A stretch of DNA of 64,000 nucleotides from Rathayibacter sp. VKM Ac-2856 (lineage in GTDB: Bacteria > Actinomycetota > Actinomycetes > Actinomycetales > Microbacteriaceae). Positions within the stretch are counted from its first letter, which is position 1. Each line of letters starts with the position of its first letter. The translations under genes were made by a program, and so were the position numbers. Positions 17,808-25,892 of this stretch are shown here, piece by piece. The stretch is from the NCBI RefSeq assembly GCF_013205055.1, contig NZ_JABMLF010000002.1:248001-312000 (forward strand). The letters are read 5' to 3'. The notes beneath the pieces were generated by a model that did no database searches, was not told where the DNA came from, and saw only the letters and a list, made by a program, of their open reading frames with translations.

Positions 17808-19334
17808 TCACGCGGGGGTGATGTTCCAGAGGTACGGGTAGGCGTTGCCCGTCTGGGTCTCGACCTTGGTGTTCGCGTCGGTGACGAAGCTCGACTGCTG
17901 GCGGTACCAGGGGGCGAACCAGGCGTTCTCCACCGTGTAGGCGTTGACGGCCTGGACGGCGGCGGCGTAGCCGGACTCGTCCGCGGTGCGGACGGCCTCG
18001 ATCAGCGTCTCGAGCTCGGGGTCGGCGTTCTTGAACGGGTTGAAGATCGCGTTGGGGCTGAGCTCGAAGTTGATCAGCGCCCAGTCGGGGTCCTGCTGCA
18101 GCGTGAGCCAGGTCGCGGCGTACTTCGGCGCGAGCACGTCGGCGATGAAGTTGTTGCCGGCGTCGGTGTAGCTGACGGTGATGCCGACCTCGGAGAGCTG
18201 CTGCTGGATCAGCGTGAAGGTCGAGGAGCCGACGAGCGAGCTCGAGGGCATGTTCAGCTCGAAGCCGTCCGGGTAGCCGGCCTCGGCGAGGAGCTCCTTG
18301 GCCTTCTCGGGGTCGTAGGGGTAGTCGTCGTCGAGCGACTCGTCGTAGCCCTCGGAGGAGGTCGGGAAGATCTGCGTGGTCGGGGTGCCGTAGCCCTGGC
18401 CGATGGCCGTCAGCAGCGACTCCTTGTCGAACGCGTAGTTGATGGCCTGGCGGACGCGGACGTCCTTCAGGGCCGGCGCGATGGTGCCGTCACGGTCGAG
18501 CAGGAGCAGGCCGGTCCAGTTGAGCTCGAAGGCGTTGACGGTGAAGCCCGACGCCTCGATCTCCTTGAGGTCGTTGTTGTCGACCGTGTTGGCCGCGTTG
18601 ACCTGGCCGCCCTTGATCGCGTTCACCAGGGCGGTGGAGTCGCTGTAGACGTTGATGGTCAGGTTGTCGTAGTGGACCGAGTCCTCGTCCCAGTAGCCGT
18701 CGCGCTTGGTGAAGGCGTAGGAGGTGCCGATGACGGTCTTGGCCGCGTCGAGCTCGTAGGGGCCGGAGCCGACGGGCACGGTCTGGATGTCGGCGGACTC
18801 GAAGGCGGAGGGCGCCTCGACGAGACCGGCGTTCTGGGTCAGGTAGAAGAGGAACGTCGGGTTGGCCTGCGTGAGGGTCACCGTGACGGTCTGAGCGTCG
18901 GTGGCGACCGCGTCGGCGAGGTCGGCCATCTTGTTGGTGTCGGGCGAGTTGCCGTCGCGGAAGCGGATCAGGTTCTGCGCGACCGCCGCGGCGTCCAGCG
19001 GCGAGCCGTCGGAGAAGGTGACGCCGTCGCGGATCGTCAGGGTGAGGACCGTGCTGTCCTCGTTGTAGCTCCACTCGGAGGCGAGGCCCTCGGCGATCGT
19101 GCCGTCCGGCTCGGCGCGCAGCACCGTGTCGTAGACGGCCTGCATGTAGGGCGACTCGTTGGCCCAGTACGAGTCCGCCGCGGCGAACGTCGACAGGGTC
19201 TGGATCGCGCCCAGCGTGAGCGTGTCGCTCGAGCCGCCGGAGGCGCCACCGCCGGAGTCGGCCGCGCAGCTGGTCAGGCCGACCATCGTGGTGACGGCGA
19301 TCGCAGCGGCCGCCAGCCTCTTCCATCGGAACAT
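17808..19334 (-). CDS. Family-5 extracellular solute-binding lipoprotein
   Basis: The 508-residue lipoprotein receptor of the importer. The N-terminus MFRWKRLAAAAIAVTTMVGL is a lipoprotein signal, followed by the lipobox LTSC with Cys near residue 23. A Gly/Ser-rich linker leads to the SBP_bac_5 fold (PSSSLVGSSTF, YPYDPEKAKELLAEAGYPDGF are typical of the family). Family 5 proteins bind peptides, nickel or, in many actinobacteria, plant oligosaccharides; the neighbouring GH3, GH43 and apiosidase-like genes favour sugars. ATG 19334 is chosen for GGAG at proper spacing and the signal peptide. It is transcribed divergently from the TetR gene across shared operator-like repeats. Confidence 0.93.
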   Translation of the reverse strand: MFRWKRLAAAAIAVTTMVGLTSCAADSGGGASGGSSDTLTLGAIQTLSTFAAADSYWANESPYMQAVYDTVLRAEPDGTIAEGLASEWSYNEDSTVLTLTIRDGVTFSDGSPLDAAAVAQNLIRFRDGNSPDTNKMADLADAVATDAQTVTVTLTQANPTFLFYLTQNAGLVEAPSAFESADIQTVPVGSGPYELDAAKTVIGTSYAFTKRDGYWDEDSVHYDNLTINVYSDSTALVNAIKGGQVNAANTVDNNDLKEIEASGFTVNAFELNWTGLLLLDRDGTIAPALKDVRVRQAINYAFDKESLLTAIGQGYGTPTTQIFPTSSEGYDESLDDDYPYDPEKAKELLAEAGYPDGFELNMPSSSLVGSSTFTLIQQQLSEVGITVSYTDAGNNFIADVLAPKYAATWLTLQQDPDWALINFELSPNAIFNPFKNADPELETLIEAVRTADESGYAAAVQAVNAYTVENAWFAPWYRQQSSFVTDANTKVETQTGNAYPYLWNITPA

Positions 19335-19391
19335 CTTCGGTCTCCAGGTTCTCCCGGTTCTCCCATGAACCGGTGCCGAGGAAGCTAACAC

Positions 19392-19567
19392 GAAAAACAG
19401 ACGGCCCCTAGGTTTTCATCAGAAAAACTTCGGCCCGTTAGGTTTTCGTGATTCTCGTGACCGTTCACATCCCTGCCGTGTCTCCGATCTGCCCTCTGAC
19501 GGGGATCTCTTCGAAAGCCGATACCGCGCCAGGTTTTTGACTAAGAAACCTCGAAGGGTTAGGTTTC
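19392..19567. promoter_or_regulatory. Divergent control region with repeated AGGTTTTC operator half-sites
   Basis: Two 26-base sites (19392-19417 and 19422-19447) share GAAAAAC at the left and TAGGTTTTC at the right. A third region (19529-19553) holds AGGTTTTTG and GAAACCT. A fourth site (19545-19567) is a perfect palindrome with 7-base arms GAAACCT / AGGTTTC and a 9-base spacer. They lie in the 284-base gap between the divergently transcribed binding-protein and TetR genes. This arrangement is classic for a TetR repressor controlling both itself and a transporter. The same motif precedes the GH3 gene. The protein-DNA assignment is inference. Confidence 0.65.
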
Positions 19568-19618
19568 TCGCACTGGAGGCTCCGAGCCCCCTCGCAACGA
19601 TGCGCCAGGAGGCACTTC

Positions 19619-20239
19619 ATGGCACTCCCCACCTCTCCCCCGCGGCGACCGCGCGGGCAGTACGCCAAGACGGCCGCCCGGCGCGCCGAGATCGTGGCCG
19701 CGGGCCTGGAGGTCTTCTCCGCGAGCGGCTACCACGCCGCGTCGCTCCGCGAGATCGCCGAGAAGGTCGGCCTCAGCCAGGCCGGCGTGCTGCACCACTT
19801 CGCCAACAAGTGGGAGCTGCTCTCCGCGGTGCTGACCCTCCGCGACGACCACTCGATCATCCGCGTGCCCAGCGGCGACGAGATCCCCGGGATCGACACG
19901 ATCCGGGCGCTGATCGACCTGGTCGCCTACAACACCGAGATCCCCGGACTCGTCGAGCTGCAGTGCGTGCTCTCAGCGGAGGCGACCCACGCCGACCACC
20001 CCGCGCACGAGTACTTCGCGAAGCGCTACCGCTTCGTCATCGACCTGTTCACCGGCGCGTTCGGCGACATGCTGACCCGCGGGCAGCTCGTGCCGGGAGT
20101 GGATCCGCGCAGCGCCGCGATCCGCACCGTCGCCACCATGGACGGACTGCAGGTGCAGTGGCTCCTGCAGCGCGACGCCCTCGACATGCAGACCGAGTTC
20201 CGGCGCACCGTGCAGACCCTGACCACCGTGGAGGTGTGA
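19619..20239 (+). CDS. TetR/AcrR-family transcriptional regulator
   Basis: A 206-residue one-component regulator. The helix-turn-helix lies at about residues 20-65 (RRAEIVAAGLEVFSASGYHAASLREIAEKVGLSQAGVLHHF), followed by an all-helical ligand domain. ATG 19619 is preceded by AGGAGG with ideal spacing. The palindromes just upstream, also found before the binding-protein and GH3 genes, are its probable operators. The ligand is therefore likely a sugar or oligosaccharide released by the glycosidases, rather than a drug. Its stop is two bases before the DUF5060-type hydrolase gene, so it heads an autoregulated operon of three genes. Confidence 0.9.
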   Translation: MALPTSPPRRPRGQYAKTAARRAEIVAAGLEVFSASGYHAASLREIAEKVGLSQAGVLHHFANKWELLSAVLTLRDDHSIIRVPSGDEIPGIDTIRALIDLVAYNTEIPGLVELQCVLSAEATHADHPAHEYFAKRYRFVIDLFTGAFGDMLTRGQLVPGVDPRSAAIRTVATMDGLQVQWLLQRDALDMQTEFRRTVQTLTTVEV

Positions 20240-20241
20240 CC

Positions 20242-21996
20242 GTGGGCTTCACCCGCGATTCGACCCTGGCCGCCGTCCTCGACCACGCGGAGGCGGGCGA
20301 CGTCGTCCGCCGCTTCGTCCCGGGCGTCGTCAACTCGCCGCTGCTCGTGCAGCTGCGCTCCGCTCCGCTCGGCCTCGTCGTCGGGATGGATCCGCTGCTG
20401 AAGGCGGATCCGGAGCGCGAGGCCTCGTTCTGGGCGGCGCTCGACGCGGTCGACGACTCCGGAGCGGCGGCCCCGCGGGCCGAGCGGGCCGCCGTGGTGC
20501 CGCGGACGGACTACGAGGGCGAGGACGTTCCTGCCGCGTCCGCCGTGGTGCGACCGGTCGCCGCGGGCACCGTGTGGTCGCCGGCCGAGGTCGTCGTGGA
20601 CGGGCCGTCGCACGGGAACCCGTTCGTCGACGTCGAGTTCTCGGCGGAGTTCCGGCTGGGCGACGAGACGGTGCGGGCCGGCGGCTTCTACGACGGGGAC
20701 GGCGTGTACCGGGTGCGCTTCCTGCCTCCTGCGGCCGGGGTCTGGACCGTGACGACCGCCTCCACCGCGCGCTCGCTCGACGGGCTCAGCGCCTCCGTCA
20801 CCGTCGAGGCGGCCCTGCCCGGCGCGCACGGGCCGGTGCGGGTCGCCGACACCTTCCACTTCGCGCACGAGGACGGCACCCGCCACCTCCCGCTCGGCAC
20901 CACCGCCTACGCCTGGACGCACCAGACCGAGGCGCTGCAGGAGGCGACCCTCGCGACGCTCGCGGACGCGCCGTTCACCAAGGTGCGGCACTGCGTCTTC
21001 CCGAAGGCGTACCTGTACAACACGAACGAGCCGGAGCTCTACCCGTTCGAGCGCGACGGCGACGGCTGGGACTTCGACCGACCGGTGCCCGCGTTCTTCC
21101 GCCGGCTGGAGGAGCGGGTCGCGGATCTCGACGCGCTCGGGATCCAGGCCGACGTGATCCTCTTCCACGCGTACGACCGCTGGGGCTTCTCCGACATGGG
21201 GCGCGCGGCGGACGACCTCGTGACGCGCTACGTCGTCCGGCGCCTGGCCGCCTCGCCGAACGTCTGGTGGTCGCTCGCCAACGAGTACGACCTGCTCTGG
21301 TCGAAGACGGTGGACGACTGGGAGCGTCTCGCCGCGCTCGTCGTCGCCGAGGATCCGGTCGGGCACCTGCTCTCGATCCACAACTGCTTCGGCTTCTACG
21401 ACTACTCCCGCCCGTGGATCACCCACGCGAGCGTGCAGCGGATCGACGTGTACCGGACCGCCGAGAACACCGACGCCTGGCGCGAGCAGTGGGGCAAGCC
21501 GGTCGTGATCGACGAGTGCGCCTACGAGGGCGACATCGACCAGGGCTGGGGGAACATCACCGGCGAGGAGATGGTGCGGCGCTTCTGGGAGGGGGCGGTC
21601 CGCGGCGGCTACGTCGGCCACGGCGAGACGCACCTCAACGACCGCGAGGAGCTCTGGTGGTCCAAGGGCGGCGAGCTCGTCGGCGAGAGCCCGGCGCGCA
21701 TCGCCTTCCTCCGCCGGATCACCGCCGAGATGCCGGACGGGCGGATCGACCCGCTGCCCTCGGACTGGGACGCGCCCTGGGGCGGCGGCGGCGGGGTGCA
21801 GCTCGTCTACTTCGGCTTCAACCGGCCGAGCTTCCGGCAGATCGTGCGCGACCCGTCGGTGTCGTGGATCGTCGATGTGATCGACACCTGGGGGATGACC
21901 GTCTCGCGGGTGCCGGGGGTGTTCTCGGGGTCGTTCCGGGTGGAGCTGCCGGCGCGGCAGTTCATGGCGGTGCGGCTGACGCGGGTGGCGTCGTGA
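20242..21996 (+). CDS. DUF5060 / apiosidase-like (DUF4038-type) glycoside hydrolase
   Basis: A 584-residue protein. Residues 1-110 are poorly conserved; about 110-200 form a beta-sandwich of the DUF5060 kind (VWSPAEVVVDGPSHGNPFVDVEFSAEF); a TIM-barrel resembling GH140 apiosidases or other GH-A members follows (HLPLGTTAYAWTHQ); and a C-terminal beta domain (DUF5605-like) ends it. Candidate catalytic acids are Glu in WWSLANEYD and Glu in VIDECAYEG, in the Asn-Glu plus Glu arrangement of clan GH-A. No signal peptide is seen. GTG 20242 starts two bases after the TetR stop, and the gene overlaps the next by GTGA. The substrate is unknown; plant side-chain sugars are plausible. Confidence 0.75.
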   Translation: MGFTRDSTLAAVLDHAEAGDVVRRFVPGVVNSPLLVQLRSAPLGLVVGMDPLLKADPEREASFWAALDAVDDSGAAAPRAERAAVVPRTDYEGEDVPAASAVVRPVAAGTVWSPAEVVVDGPSHGNPFVDVEFSAEFRLGDETVRAGGFYDGDGVYRVRFLPPAAGVWTVTTASTARSLDGLSASVTVEAALPGAHGPVRVADTFHFAHEDGTRHLPLGTTAYAWTHQTEALQEATLATLADAPFTKVRHCVFPKAYLYNTNEPELYPFERDGDGWDFDRPVPAFFRRLEERVADLDALGIQADVILFHAYDRWGFSDMGRAADDLVTRYVVRRLAASPNVWWSLANEYDLLWSKTVDDWERLAALVVAEDPVGHLLSIHNCFGFYDYSRPWITHASVQRIDVYRTAENTDAWREQWGKPVVIDECAYEGDIDQGWGNITGEEMVRRFWEGAVRGGYVGHGETHLNDREELWWSKGGELVGESPARIAFLRRITAEMPDGRIDPLPSDWDAPWGGGGGVQLVYFGFNRPSFRQIVRDPSVSWIVDVIDTWGMTVSRVPGVFSGSFRVELPARQFMAVRLTRVAS

Positions 21997-23093
21997 GCTC
22001 GGGCGAGGGCGCGAGCGGGGGCGTGAGCGGGAGCGGGGTCGGCGGCGTGAGCGGGGTCGGCGGCGTGAGCGGGGTCGGCGGCGTGAGCGGGGTCGGCGGC
22101 GCGAGCGGGGTCGGCGGCGCGAGCGGGGTCGGCGGCGCGAGCGGGGTCGGCGGCGCGAGCGCCGTGCCGCCGCGGGTGCGGGTGATCTCGGACAACGACT
22201 ACTCCGGCGACCCGGACGGACTCGTGCAGCTGGCGCAGCACGCGCTGTCGCCGTCGGTCGAGCTCGCGCTCGTCGTCGGCTCGCGGCTGCGGCCGGGCGA
22301 CCCGTTCGACGCCTCGGACCGCACGGCGGACAACGCGGCCGCGGCGGCGCGGGAGGTGCTCGCGCTGTGCGGGCGGCCGGACGTGCCGGTGGTCGCTGGG
22401 GCGAACGCGGCGGACGGTTCCGGCGCTTCCGGGGCTTCCGCGGCGGCGCGCGCGATCGTGGCGGAGGCGCTGCGGGACGACCCGCGTCCGCTGTACCTCT
22501 GCGCCGGCGCGGGGCTCTCCGAGGTGGCGGCGGCGCTCCGCCTGGAGCCGTCGATCGCGTCGCGGATGACGCTGGTCTGGATCGGCGGACCCGAGCACCC
22601 GGGCCTTGCCGTCCCTCCGCCCGGCGCGATGCCGATCGAGTACAACCTGCTGATCGACGTGCCCGCCGCCGCGGAGGTGTTCGCCTCGGCGCTGCCGATC
22701 GAGCAGTTCCCGCGCGACGCGTACCGGCAGCCGCTCGCCTCCGTCGCCGAACTGCGCGTGCGGATGCGCACCGCCGGCCCTCTCGGCCGGCACCTTTTCG
22801 ACGCCCTCGACGGCGTCTTCCGGATGGGCGCCGCGCACGGCCTGAGCCTCGGCGAGACCTACGCCCTCGGCGACAGCCCGCTCGTCCTCGCGACCGCGCT
22901 GCTCTCCGCCTTCGAGCCCGACGCCTCCTCGAGCCGTACCGCGCGCGTCCCCCGCCCGTCGATCACCGCCGACGGCCAGTACGGCCCGCGCACCGGCGAC
23001 GGCCCGGACCTGCGGGTCTTCACGCACGTCGACACGCGCCTCCTCCTCGAGGACCTCTACGCGAAGCTGGCGCTGCGCGCCCTCGACGCCTGA
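21993..23093 (+). CDS. Nucleoside-hydrolase-like protein with Gly-rich repeat N-terminus
   Basis: An inosine/uridine-preferring nucleoside hydrolase-type protein of 366 residues. VISDNDYSGDPDGLVQLAQHAL carries the aspartate cluster that binds calcium and the ribose in this family. Before it lie about 55 residues of GVGGVS/GVGGAS repeats encoded by an 18-base tandem array, which is not part of the fold. The GTG at 21993 overlaps the previous stop as GTGA. If translation instead starts near 22163 (VPPRVRVIS), the repeats are an untranslated linker. Bacterial members cleave nucleosides, but this clade sits among glycosidases and may act on another N- or O-riboside. Cytoplasmic. Confidence 0.75.
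   Translation: MSSGEGASGGVSGSGVGGVSGVGGVSGVGGVSGVGGASGVGGASGVGGASGVGGASAVPPRVRVISDNDYSGDPDGLVQLAQHALSPSVELALVVGSRLRPGDPFDASDRTADNAAAAAREVLALCGRPDVPVVAGANAADGSGASGASAAARAIVAEALRDDPRPLYLCAGAGLSEVAAALRLEPSIASRMTLVWIGGPEHPGLAVPPPGAMPIEYNLLIDVPAAAEVFASALPIEQFPRDAYRQPLASVAELRVRMRTAGPLGRHLFDALDGVFRMGAAHGLSLGETYALGDSPLVLATALLSAFEPDASSSRTARVPRPSITADGQYGPRTGDGPDLRVFTHVDTRLLLEDLYAKLALRALDA
22041..22160. repeat. 18-bp tandem array inside the nucleoside hydrolase gene
   Basis: Six full copies plus a partial copy of GGCGGCGYGAGCGGGGTC. The first three have T at the variable position (Val) and the later ones C (Ala). Being a multiple of three, copy number can change without a frameshift. Confidence 0.9.
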
Positions 23094-23138
23094 CGGCGCC
23101 CGCCCGCGCGCAAACGGACGCGCACGAACCTCCATGCC

Positions 23139-23355
23139 CGAGTGGACGCGTTCGGGGCTCTACTCCCCGAGTGGACGCATTCCGGGCTCCACTCCCCGAG
23201 TGGACGCGCACGGGGCTCCGCTGACCGAGTAGACGCGTCCCGGGGCCTGCACCCGCTCCAGAGCCCGCTTCGCGTCCACTCGGGAAGGGCCGCCGTCCTC
23301 CACTGGACGCATCCCGGGGCCTGCGCCGCAGGCAGGCCCCGCTTCGCGTCCACTC
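23139..23355. repeat. CCGAGTGGACGC direct and inverted repeats, with a G tract after
   Basis: Four imperfect units of about 29 bases (CCGAGTGGACGCGT, GGGGCTC) run from 23139 to about 23250. Inverted copies (CGCGTCCACTCG) follow at about 23266-23285 and 23345-23355. Shortly downstream is a run of nine or more G. This begins the 904-base gap 23094-23997 between convergent genes, which holds three repeat types and no gene that I can support. Confidence 0.75.
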
Positions 23356-23469
23356 GCGAATCCCCTGCGGCTCGGGGGGGGGGCAAGAGGACGCCGCGGG
23401 GCGACGGCGCGCTCCGCGCGGGTGAGCAGAAATCGCGCGACCTCGTGCTGGTCGAGCAGCCGCGCCCCC

Positions 23470-23597
23470 ATGCTGGTCGAGTAGCCGCGCAGCGGCGTAT
23501 CGAGACCCACCGTCGCCAGGGCCGCAGCCCTGCACCCCACGTCCCTGCGATGGTGGATCTCGATACGCCCTCTCCGAGGGCTACTCGATCAGCATGG
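23470..23597. repeat. CTGGTCGAGTAG palindromic unit
   Basis: The left arm CATGCTGGTCGAGTAG (from 23470) and right arm ending CTACTCGATCAGCATG (to 23597) flank about 50 bases. A degenerate extra half-arm starts near 23447. Confidence 0.85.
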
Positions 23598-23671
23598 ATT
23601 GCTGACGCCCCGGCTAGAGGAACACGAGCCCCGCCGACCTCGCAGCGAGCGCGCGCACGCCGGACTCGCGG

Positions 23672-23815
23672 CAGCGCCCCCACGCCGGCCGCGCGGCAGC
23701 ACCCCCACGCCGCCCGCACGGCAGCACCCCCACGCCGACCGCACGGCCGCGCCCATGCTGGTCGCGCGGCAGCGCCCATGCTGGTCGAGTAGCCCGCAGG
23801 GCGTATCGAGACCCA
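23672..23815. repeat. About 25-bp tandem repeats grading into a palindromic half-unit
   Basis: Five copies of roughly CGGCAGCRCCCCCACGCCGR. The final copies change into CGCCCATGCTGGTCG, the start of the CTGGTCGAGTAG element, which then continues to CGTATCGAGACC at about 23814. The array thus looks like an amplified, decayed arm of that element. Confidence 0.75.
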
Positions 23816-23997
23816 CGTGTCCGATCTCCACCCGCACCTCTCGCCCTGCATCCGTCGCGTGGTTCGGCACTTTCTGCGGGTCTGAGCCCGCCGAAGCAGC
23901 GGAAAGTGGCGAACGGCGGCGGCCGGCCCGCGCGATCCGGCGCGGAGGGTCGTCCTCGGGTGGGGAGGGCGACCGCTGGTGACGGATCGCGCGCGGG

Positions 23998-25320
23998 TCA
24001 GTGCTGGGGGTCGCCGCCGAGCTGGCCGATGGGGGGCAGCGGGCCGCCGTCGTCGGCGCCGGTGCGGCGCCAGCGGGCGACGGCGTTGCCGAGGTGGTAG
24101 ATCACGAGGGCCGCGGCCGCGCCGAGGACGATGCCGCCGAGCTCGAAGCCGCCGGAGCTGAAGGAGAAGCCGGCGATCGCGATGACGAGGGAGACGGCGG
24201 CCGTGTACTGGTTGACCGGGCGGGAGAAGTCGACGCGGTTGTCGATCCAGATCTTGATGCCGATCACGCCGATGAGGCCGTAGAGCGCGGTGGTCGCGCC
24301 GCCGAGGACGCCCGCGGGGATCGAGTTGAAGACCGCGCCGACCTTGGGCGAGAGGCTGAGCAGCACGGCCGTGACTCCGGCGACCCAGTAGGCGGCGGTG
24401 GAGTAGACGCGGGTCGCGGCCATCACGCCGATGTTCTCGCCGTAGGTGGTGGTGCCGGAGCCGCCGAACGCGCCGGAGACGGTGGTCGCGATGCCGTCGG
24501 CGATGAGCGCGCGGCCGGTGTGCTGGTTGACCGAGGAGTCGGTCATCGTCGCGACGCCGCGCACGTGGCCGACGTTCTCGGCGATGAGCACGAGCACGAC
24601 GGGGAGGAACATCGCGATGCCGGACCAGGTGGATCCGGAGGCGAAGTCGGGGAAGGTGAACGGCGGCAGGCCGACCCAGGCGGCGTCGGCGACGGCGGAG
24701 TAGTCGATCTCCTGGCGGATCAGGGCGACGACGTAGCCGATCACGACGCCGACGAAGATCGAGACGCGGCCGAGGAAGCCGCGGAAGAAGACGCTGCCCA
24801 GGATGATCGCGGCGAGCGTGACGGTCGCGGTGACCGGCGCCTGCTGGAAGCTCGACCAGGCGGTCGGGGCGAGGTTGAAGCCGATCAGCGCCACGATCGC
24901 GCCGGAGACGACCGGGGGCATCAGGCGGTCGATCCAGCCGAGGCCGGCGAACTGCACCACGAACCCGACGAGCGCGAGGAGGACGCCGACGGCCACGACT
25001 CCGGCGAGCGCCGATCCCGTGCCGCCGACCGCCGTCGCCGCGGTGACCGGGGCGATGAAGGCGAAGCTCGAGCCGAGGTAGCTGGGCAGCTTGTTGCGGG
25101 TGATCAGGAGGAACAGCAGCGTGCCGACACCCGAGAAGAGCAGGGTCGTCGCGACGGGGAAGCCGGTGAGGACGGGGACGAGGAAGGTCGCGCCGAACAT
25201 CGCGACGACGTGCTGGATGCCGATCGCGACGGTCGCGGGCCAGTTGAGCCGCTCGGCGGGGCCGACGACGGCTCCGGGCGCGACGGTGCGGCCGTCGCCG
25301 TGCAGGGACCAGATGGGCAT
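23998..25320 (-). CDS. NCS2-family nucleobase (uracil/xanthine) permease
   Basis: A 440-residue, roughly 14-span proton symporter. The QH motif of helix 1 (GIQHVVAMFGATFLVP) and the family signature GGSGTTTYGENIGVM are clear. AENVGHV carries the helix-8 glutamate used for substrate and proton binding in UraA. Residues point to uracil or a related base, but xanthine cannot be excluded. ATG 25320 follows GAGGAG. The nearby nucleoside hydrolase could supply free base, a loose functional link. The upstream region carries a 102-bp tandem array. Confidence 0.9.
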   Translation of the reverse strand: MPIWSLHGDGRTVAPGAVVGPAERLNWPATVAIGIQHVVAMFGATFLVPVLTGFPVATTLLFSGVGTLLFLLITRNKLPSYLGSSFAFIAPVTAATAVGGTGSALAGVVAVGVLLALVGFVVQFAGLGWIDRLMPPVVSGAIVALIGFNLAPTAWSSFQQAPVTATVTLAAIILGSVFFRGFLGRVSIFVGVVIGYVVALIRQEIDYSAVADAAWVGLPPFTFPDFASGSTWSGIAMFLPVVLVLIAENVGHVRGVATMTDSSVNQHTGRALIADGIATTVSGAFGGSGTTTYGENIGVMAATRVYSTAAYWVAGVTAVLLSLSPKVGAVFNSIPAGVLGGATTALYGLIGVIGIKIWIDNRVDFSRPVNQYTAAVSLVIAIAGFSFSSGGFELGGIVLGAAAALVIYHLGNAVARWRRTGADDGGPLPPIGQLGGDPQH

Positions 25321-25405
25321 GGGGCTCCTCGGGCGGAAGGGGATGGGGGCGCTCCAGAGTAGCGAGGCGGCGGGGTCGCGGCGGAGGGGCAGTGCGGGGC
25401 GGATC

Positions 25406-25790
25406 TCCGGCAGGCGGAAACGGCTCCGGCACGCGGAGAACGGGCAGAACCGCGAGCCGGAGGCGGAATCACGAGCCGGAGATGCGCGGCGGACGGCAGG
25501 ACGGACCTCCGGCACGCGAGAACGACTCCGGCACGCGGAAAACGGGCAGAACCACGAGCCGGAGGCGGAATCACGAGCCGGAGATGCGCGGCGCACGGCA
25601 GGACGGACCTCCGGCACGCGAGAACGACTCCGGCACGCGGAAAGCGGGCAGAACCACGAGCCGGAGGCGGAATCACGAGCCGGGGATGCGCGGCGCACGG
25701 CAGGACGGACCTCCGGCACGTGAGAACGACTTCGGCACGCGGGAAACGGGCAGAACCACGAGCCGGAGGCGGAATCACGAGCCGGAGGTG
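25406..25790. repeat. 102-bp tandem array, about 3.75 copies
   Basis: The landmark CGGGCAGAACC recurs at 25441, 25543, 25645 and 25747, exactly 102 bases apart, with few mismatches between copies. Each unit contains several CTCCGGCA / AGCCGGAG inverted pieces, so local hairpins are possible. Because 102 is divisible by three, all frames look open, but no family resemblance or start signal supports coding. The array fills most of the 572-base gap between the divergent permease and sigma-factor genes, so it may carry or separate their promoters. Confidence 0.9.
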
Positions 25791-25892
25791 GGCCGGGCCG
25801 ACGCGGGCGGAGCAGGGGCGAAGCAGGGACGCAGCAGGGAGCGCGTCGGCGCGCCGGTGAAAGAACGGCGGGGGTGCCGGACAGGAGGGAGC

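Noticed and set aside
17646-19388. Plus-strand frame antisense to the solute-binding protein
   Set aside because: The minus strand carries a lipoprotein signal and a full family-5 binding-protein sequence.
23139-23815. Regularly repeated sequence considered as a CRISPR array
   Set aside because: Units are contiguous or irregular, without unique spacers of constant length, and no cas genes are nearby.
25392-25892. Open frames through the 102-bp array, including an N-terminal extension of the sigma factor
   Set aside because: All frames are open because the period is a multiple of three. The strong AGGAGG site and conserved domain fix the sigma start at 25893.
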